A stretch of 55,143 nt of DNA, taken from the NCBI GenBank assembly GCA_938029215.1, contig CALHFG010000086.1, positions 1 through 55,143 of the forward strand, given 5' to 3'. Positions 48,476-55,143 of this stretch are shown here, piece after piece. The translations under genes were made by a program, and so were the position numbers. The stretch is from an uncultured Acidimicrobiales bacterium. GTDB lineage: Bacteria; Actinomycetota; Acidimicrobiia; Acidimicrobiales; SZUA-35. The notes beneath the pieces are model-generated. The model had not been told where the DNA came from. It did not search any database and saw only the letters and a list, made by a program, of their open reading frames with translations. Position 1 is the stretch's first letter, and each line of letters opens with the position of its first letter.

Positions 48476-50094
48476 TGGCCCTGACCTTTGACCCAACCGA
48501 GATCGCAAGTGCGCTCAAGAAGAATCTCGATTCTTTTAGCACCAACGTCTCTTCCTCCACGGTCGGCAAGATCGTCGAAGTGGGCGACGGTATTGCCCGC
48601 GTTGGCGGCCTTCCAAACGTCGCCGTTAACGAGATGCTCAAGTTCGAAGACGGCACTATCGGCCTGGCTTTGAACCTCGATGAGGGAAGCATCGGCGCCG
48701 TGGTGCTCGGCAGCGTGGACTCCATTCAAGAAGGCCAGAACGTTGAGGCCACCGGCGAGATTTTGTCCGTGCCCGTCGGCGATGGCCTGCTTGGTCGTGT
48801 TGTCAACACCCTCGGCGAACCAGTCGATGGTAAGGGACCACTTCAAAACGTTGAACTGCGCCGTATGGAGGTGCAGGCCCCCGGTATCACCGGTCGGCAG
48901 CCCGTACACCAGCCCGTTCAGACCGGGATCAAGGCTGTAGACAGCCTCATTCCCATCGGTCGAGGCCAGCGTGAGCTCATCATTGGTGACCGCAAGACCG
49001 GCAAGACCACCGTGGCTATCGATGCCATCCTCGCCCAGAAGGGCGGCGGCATTAAGTGCGTCTACGTAGCCATTGGCCAGAAGGCCTCTACCGTTGCTCA
49101 GACCGTGGCCAACCTCGAGGCGCTTGGTGCCATGGAATACACGGTGGTCGTCGTGGCTCCCGCGTCTGACCCCGCACCGTTCAAGTTCCTCGCTCCCTAC
49201 GCCGGCTGTGCCATGGGTCAGCACTGGATGGACAATGGCGGACACGCCCTCGCCATCTACGACGATCTTTCCAAGCAGGCCGAGGCCTACCGTCAGGTAT
49301 CGCTTCTACTGCGCCGCCCGCCAGGCCGTGAAGCCTTCCCCGGCGACGTGTTCTACCTCCACTCCCGTCTCCTCGAGCGTGCCGCAAAGCTGTCCGATGA
49401 GCTCGGTGCAGGTTCACTCACCGCCCTTCCGGTCATCGAGACCAAGGCTGGCGACGTGTCGGCATTCATCCCGACCAACGTGATCTCGATCACCGACGGC
49501 CAGATCTACCTCCAGGACGACCTGTTCAAGTCCGGCGTCCGCCCCGCAGTTGACGTCGGTATCTCGGTTTCCCGAGTCGGCTCATCCGCTCAGATCAAGG
49601 CAATGAAGAGCGCCGTCGGCACCCTGAAGTCCGATCTTCAGCAGTTCCGTGAGCTCGAAGCGTTCGCCGCCTTTGGTTCCGATCTCGATGCGGTGTCCCA
49701 GGCTCAGCTCGACCGTGGCTACCGCCTCACCGAGCTTCTCAAGCAGGGTATTAACGCACCGGTCCCCGTCCAGGAGCAGGTCGTACTGTTGTACGCCGGC
49801 ACCCGTGGCTACCTCGACGGCGTTGAAGTTGCCGACGTTCGCAAGTACGAGAACGAGATTCTCGAGTGGTTCAACAGCCGTCACGGCGACATCATGAGCG
49901 CCATCGTCGACACCGGTAAGGTCCCCGACGAGGAAGCACTCGAAGCCGCGATCGCAGCGTTCACCGACCAGTTCGAAGGCACCGTTGTGGCTTCCGATGC
50001 TCCCGACGCTGAAGCGCAGGCTGCGGCGGAGAAGGCAATGGTCGATGCATCGAACACCCTTCCCGAGACCGACATCTCACGGGCGGAGGCCTAG
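48475..50094 (+). CDS. atpA: ATP synthase subunit alpha
   Basis: A 539-residue non-catalytic F1 nucleotide-binding subunit. The P-loop is '[15 protein letters not shown]', followed by '[20 protein letters not shown]' and the signature region '[17 protein letters not shown]', which carries the arginine finger. The C-terminus has an extra Ala/Asp/Glu-rich tail of about 35 residues ('[20 protein letters not shown]'), as in other actinobacteria, where such tails can restrain ATP hydrolysis; that role here is inference. Confidence 0.97.
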   Translation: MALTFDPTEIASALKKNLDSFSTNVSSSTVGKIVEVGDGIARVGGLPNVAVNEMLKFEDGTIGLALNLDEGSIGAVVLGSVDSIQEGQNVEATGEILSVPVGDGLLGRVVNTLGEPVDGKGPLQNVELRRMEVQAPGITGRQPVHQPVQTGIKAVDSLIPIGRGQRELIIGDRKTGKTTVAIDAILAQKGGGIKCVYVAIGQKASTVAQTVANLEALGAMEYTVVVVAPASDPAPFKFLAPYAGCAMGQHWMDNGGHALAIYDDLSKQAEAYRQVSLLLRRPPGREAFPGDVFYLHSRLLERAAKLSDELGAGSLTALPVIETKAGDVSAFIPTNVISITDGQIYLQDDLFKSGVRPAVDVGISVSRVGSSAQIKAMKSAVGTLKSDLQQFRELEAFAAFGSDLDAVSQAQLDRGYRLTELLKQGINAPVPVQEQVVLLYAGTRGYLDGVEVADVRKYENEILEWFNSRHGDIMSAIVDTGKVPDEEALEAAIAAFTDQFEGTVVASDAPDAEAQAAAEKAMVDASNTLPETDISRAEA

Positions 50095-50097
50095 TCC

Positions 50098-52496
<2,399 letters not shown>

Positions 52497-52498
52497 CC

Positions 52499-52903
52499 AT
52501 GGCATTCACCATCGAGTTCGTTTCTCCCGAGAACATTCTCTACTCGGGTGAGGGCACGATGGTCACCGCCCGTACCCGCGGCGGTGGCGACATTGCCTTT
52601 CTGCCCGGTCACGAGCCATTCATCGGTTCGCTACAAACTGGCGAGGTCAAGGTGACCGAGACCGGTGGCGACATGAAGAGCTTTGCCGTGCGCGGCGGTT
52701 TCGTGAGCGTCACCGGTGAAAAGGTCACGGTCCTTTCGGACCTGGCTGTCCCGGTGGGCGACATCGACGTTGCTGCCGCTCGGAGCGATTTGGCCGCAGC
52801 GGAGTCTGCGCTGGCCGCCGATGAGCTGGATCCGTTTGCTACGGCTGACAAAAAGTGGGCCGAGCTACGGCTCACCATGTCCGGCACCACCCCCGACTCC
52901 TAA
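52499..52903 (+). CDS. atpC: ATP synthase subunit epsilon
   Basis: 134 residues with the N-terminal beta-barrel ('FTIEFVSPENILYSGEGTMV', 'GDIAFLPGHEPFIGSLQTGE', 'FAVRGGFVSVTGEKVTVLSD') and a C-terminal helical hairpin. It is the inhibitory/coupling subunit of F1. It starts at ATG 52499, 2 bp after atpD, and ends the operon just before a strong terminator. Confidence 0.95.
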   Translation: MAFTIEFVSPENILYSGEGTMVTARTRGGGDIAFLPGHEPFIGSLQTGEVKVTETGGDMKSFAVRGGFVSVTGEKVTVLSDLAVPVGDIDVAAARSDLAAAESALAADELDPFATADKKWAELRLTMSGTTPDS

Positions 52904-52919
52904 CCCACCCCCTCTTCAA

Positions 52920-52980
52920 CCGAAATTTCGTGTGTGACCCACATCTGTTGTGGTCTGTGCACGAAGTTTCGGCGTTTTTG
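52920..52980 (+). terminator. Rho-independent terminator of the ATP synthase operon
   Basis: CCGAAATTTCGTG (52920-52932) pairs with CACGAAGTTTCGG (52960-52972) over 13 bp with one G-T wobble. An inner CCACA/TGTGG hairpin caps it, and a T-run (CGTTTTT) follows directly. It lies 17 bp after the atpC stop. Confidence 0.9.
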
Positions 52981-53127
52981 GGGTCTCACACGTAATTACA
53001 GCCTGATTGTCCTCGGCCGGTGCCGCCGTCCTATTCGAAAAGTGATCGAAAGATGCGTCGCGTAGTCGTCCATCCCGGTTGCACCAGCTTTGCTATAGGA
53101 CGGCCCATAGATGCCGACTAGGTTGGT

Positions 53128-54129
53128 ATGGCTATGAGCGAAGCACGCCTTTCACCCGAACGTAACCTGGCCCTCGAACTGGTCCGGACGACCGAGGCCG
53201 CAGCGATGGCTGCAGCCCGGCTCATGGGGCATGGTGACAAGATCGCAGCTGATCAGGCCGCTGTTGACGCGATGCGACATGTGCTCGACGGCGTCGAGAT
53301 GAACGGCACCGTCATCATCGGTGAAGGTGAAAAGGACGAAGCGCCGATGCTCTACAACGGCGAAGTTGTCGGCAACGGCGAACCGCCCCATTGCGACATT
53401 GCCGTTGATCCGGTCGATGGCACCACCCTGACCGCTGAAGGTCGAGCGGGAGCGATCGCGGTCATTGCGGCGTCTGAAGCTGGCACGATGTACAACCCTG
53501 GCTCGGCTGTCTATATGGAGAAGCTCGCTGTCGGTCCCGATGGTGCGGGAATCGTCGATATTCGACTGCCGGTTGACCGCAACATCACCGCGTTGGCGAA
53601 GGCCAAAGGCGTCGAGGTATCCGACATCACTGCAATCGTTCTCGACCGCCCCCGTCACGCTGAGCTGATCGCTGAAATTCGTTCGGCAGGAGCCCGTATT
53701 CGTTTGATCTCCGATGGCGACGTGGCCGGAGCTATCGCCTGCGCCCTGCCGAATACGGGCGTCGACATCTTGTTCGGCATCGGTGGCACTCCCGAAGGCG
53801 TTATCACCGCCGCCGCTCTTAAATGCATGGGCGGCGACCTTCAAGGACGCCTGTGGGCCCGTACCGACGAAGAGCGAGAGCTGATCGAGTCAGAAGGTAA
53901 GGACGTTGGTCAGATCCTCGGCCTCGATGATCTGATCGCTACGGAGAATTGCTTCTTCGCTGCCACCGGCATCACGACCGGTGACCTTCTTCAAGGTGTC
54001 ACCTACACACCCGGCGGAATCACTACCCACAGCATGGTTATGCGTGGCCGATCCGGGACCGTGCGTATGGTCGAGGCGCAGCACAAGAGCGCCAAGCTCA
54101 AGGCCATCGGGCCCATCGGCTACGTCTAG
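53128..54129 (+). CDS. glpX: Class II fructose-1,6-bisphosphatase
   Basis: A 333-residue metal-dependent phosphatase of gluconeogenesis, the GlpX family. Marks are 'NGTVIIGEGEKDEAPMLYNG', 'CDIAVDPVDGTTLTAEGRAG' (metal-binding Asp/Asp motif), 'LISDGDVAGAIACALPNTGV' and 'DILFGIGGTPEGVITAAALK'. It starts at ATG 53128 or ATG 53134. It stands alone: the atp terminator precedes it and a repeat follows. Confidence 0.95.
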   Translation: MAMSEARLSPERNLALELVRTTEAAAMAAARLMGHGDKIAADQAAVDAMRHVLDGVEMNGTVIIGEGEKDEAPMLYNGEVVGNGEPPHCDIAVDPVDGTTLTAEGRAGAIAVIAASEAGTMYNPGSAVYMEKLAVGPDGAGIVDIRLPVDRNITALAKAKGVEVSDITAIVLDRPRHAELIAEIRSAGARIRLISDGDVAGAIACALPNTGVDILFGIGGTPEGVITAAALKCMGGDLQGRLWARTDEERELIESEGKDVGQILGLDDLIATENCFFAATGITTGDLLQGVTYTPGGITTHSMVMRGRSGTVRMVEAQHKSAKLKAIGPIGYV

Positions 54130-54142
54130 GCATCTTCCCCAG

Positions 54143-54219
54143 AGGGAACACATTCCGCTGAAATTCCTCTGAAGGAACACACCGGATGTGTTCGCCAGCA
54201 GGAATTTGGGCAGTTGTTA
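54143..54219 (+). repeat. Intergenic 77-bp repeat, copy 2
   Basis: Partner of 5255-5331 (opposite orientation). It starts 13 bp after the glpX stop and ends on the stop codon of the small membrane protein gene. It carries the GAACACAT / ATGTGTTC stem-forming ends and the GGAATTTGGG block. Confidence 0.65.
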
Positions 54220-54387
54220 GCCGGTGGCTCCTATGCCGCCTCGGGACCGAAACGCGCTCATGGCGCCAATCACGCCGACGACTCCGACTGCAACAATGGC
54301 CCAAAACTGTAGATCGGTGTCGGTGTCGCCGCGCTCTAATATCACCGCAATCACGAACACCGCAGCGATTAGTGGAACAGCCTTCAT
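54217..54387 (-). CDS. 56-residue two-TM membrane protein
   Basis: From ATG 54387 the frame gives MKAVPLIAAVFVIAVI, LERGDTDTDLQ, a second hydrophobic helix (FWAIVAVGVVGVIGAM) and a basic end (SAFRSRGGIGATG), with TAA at 54217-54219. A weak GAAGG precedes the ATG. The clean two-helix topology with a charged turn supports a real small gene, but no family is recognised. It converges with glpX. Confidence 0.5.
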   Translation of the reverse strand: MKAVPLIAAVFVIAVILERGDTDTDLQFWAIVAVGVVGVIGAMSAFRSRGGIGATG

Positions 54388-54582
54388 ACCTTCAGTATGG
54401 CCCCAAATGGCAGGTGGACGCCATCTCCGTCACGGCGGCTCGGAGATGACGCCCGTGCCAGTTTGTGCTGGTAGGAGCCTCTCGATCATGAGCCGAAGGA
54501 GCTTGTCCAAGTAGGTAGAACAGCTAGATCAGGCGATGTGCGGGTGAGAGCGGACAAGCGATCCGCACCTAACATTGTTGTC

Positions 54583-55143
54583 ATGGGCTCCCTTCCGCTT
54601 TCGGTACTCGATCTGGCCATGGTTCGTCACGACGCATCGACCGCTGAGGCGCTGGCAGAAACGGCTCAGGTGGCCCAGGCAGCGGATCGGCTGGGCTACA
54701 CCCGGTTCTGGGTCGCCGAGCACCACAATGCTCAGACCGTGGCCAGCACCAGTCCTCCGGTCCTGCTGGCCCATCTTGGGGCTGTCACGAACCGCATACG
54801 GATTGGCTCTGGTGGGGTGATGCTTCCCAACCACAGCCCACTTGTAGTTGCAGAACAGTTTGCTCTGCTCGAGGGGCTGTATCCGAACCGGGTGGATCTC
54901 GGGATTGGACGAGCGCCGGGCACCGATCGCGCCACGATGGCGGCACTTCGTCGTAACACCGATGGGGGAGAGGAAGAAGACTTCCCCCGCAACGTGATCC
55001 ATGTTATGAGCATGCTTGGCGATCATCGCGACGAACACGACCCTCCCCTGCACCTGTCAGCGACCCCGAAGGCTGCGACCTACCCCAAGGTTATGCTGCT
55101 CGGCTCAAGTGGATTCAGTGCTCGATTGGCTGGGCTTCTTGGG
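54583..55143 (+). CDS. Luciferase-like (LLM class) flavin-dependent oxidoreductase, 3' end beyond window
   Basis: The first 187 residues of a bacterial luciferase-fold FMN/F420-type enzyme. Marks are 'PLSVLDLAMVRHDASTAEAL', 'AADRLGYTRFWVAEHHNAQT', 'TNRIRIGSGGVMLPNHSPLV', 'GLYPNRVDLGIGRAPGTDRA' and 'PKVMLLGSSGFSARLAGLLG'. This matches the MsnO8/YhbW-like subgroup. ATG 54583 is the likely start. The C-terminal half is missing from the window. The substrate is unknown. Confidence 0.88.
   Translation, partial: MGSLPLSVLDLAMVRHDASTAEALAETAQVAQAADRLGYTRFWVAEHHNAQTVASTSPPVLLAHLGAVTNRIRIGSGGVMLPNHSPLVVAEQFALLEGLYPNRVDLGIGRAPGTDRATMAALRRNTDGGEEEDFPRNVIHVMSMLGDHRDEHDPPLHLSATPKAATYPKVMLLGSSGFSARLAGLLG

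Overview
The window looks like a chromosomal segment of a high-GC actinobacterium, most likely of the class Acidimicrobiia. The basis is the codon usage, the many GTG starts, the actinobacterial HxGG variant in arginyl-tRNA synthetase, a MshD-like acetyltransferase and TIGR03086-type proteins (both hints of mycothiol chemistry), and a type B L31. The lineage is inferred from protein character only. No insertion sequence, phage gene, CRISPR array or rRNA was seen, so this reads as core and semi-core chromosome.

Layout. 1-5239 (minus strand): a DUF2207 membrane protein, an AhpC/TSA-type peroxiredoxin whose catalytic cysteine codon is an in-frame TGA (a probable selenoprotein with a SECIS-like hairpin just after the TGA), a BtrH_N/DUF4872-type protein and endonuclease III. 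5255-13386: cupin, HAD and hydratase genes, a very short P450-like protein, a GluR0-type ligand-gated potassium channel, an IclR regulator, and an operon of two extradiol dioxygenases plus a histidine phosphatase. Together these suggest meta-cleavage of aromatics. 13451-17028: a PspC-type envelope-stress module (response regulator, PspC-kinase, divergent PspC/toastrack protein) with half-sites in the shared promoter region. 17104-20199: a RecQ-like helicase and a BON-OmpA protein.

20345-33343 is a housekeeping block: tRNA-Arg(CCG), argS, lysA, a secreted DUF4214 protein, hom, thrC, rho, rpmE, an unknown gene, prfA and prmC. The Rho protein lacks the Walker A lysine and other active-site residues. 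33340-36073 (minus): an acetyltransferase, rpiB and glyA. 36177-42925: regulators (MarR, WYL, ECF sigma with a probable anti-sigma partner), small enzymes and a WecA/TagO-type transferase. 43228-44858: an M48 protease with a histone-H1-like Lys/Ala tail, flanked by two paralogous 66-67 residue membrane proteins. 45013-52903: the complete F-type ATP synthase operon (atpZ-like, atpI-like, atpB, E, F, second b, H, A, G, D, C), ending in a strong terminator. 53128-55143: class II fructose-1,6-bisphosphatase, a 56-residue membrane protein and the start of a luciferase-like flavin oxidoreductase.

The signals most worth following are the selenocysteine peroxiredoxin, the degenerate Rho, the M48/small membrane protein cassette, the prokaryotic glutamate-receptor channel, a two-copy 77-bp intergenic repeat and a pair of C-rich hairpin repeats at 13451-13618.
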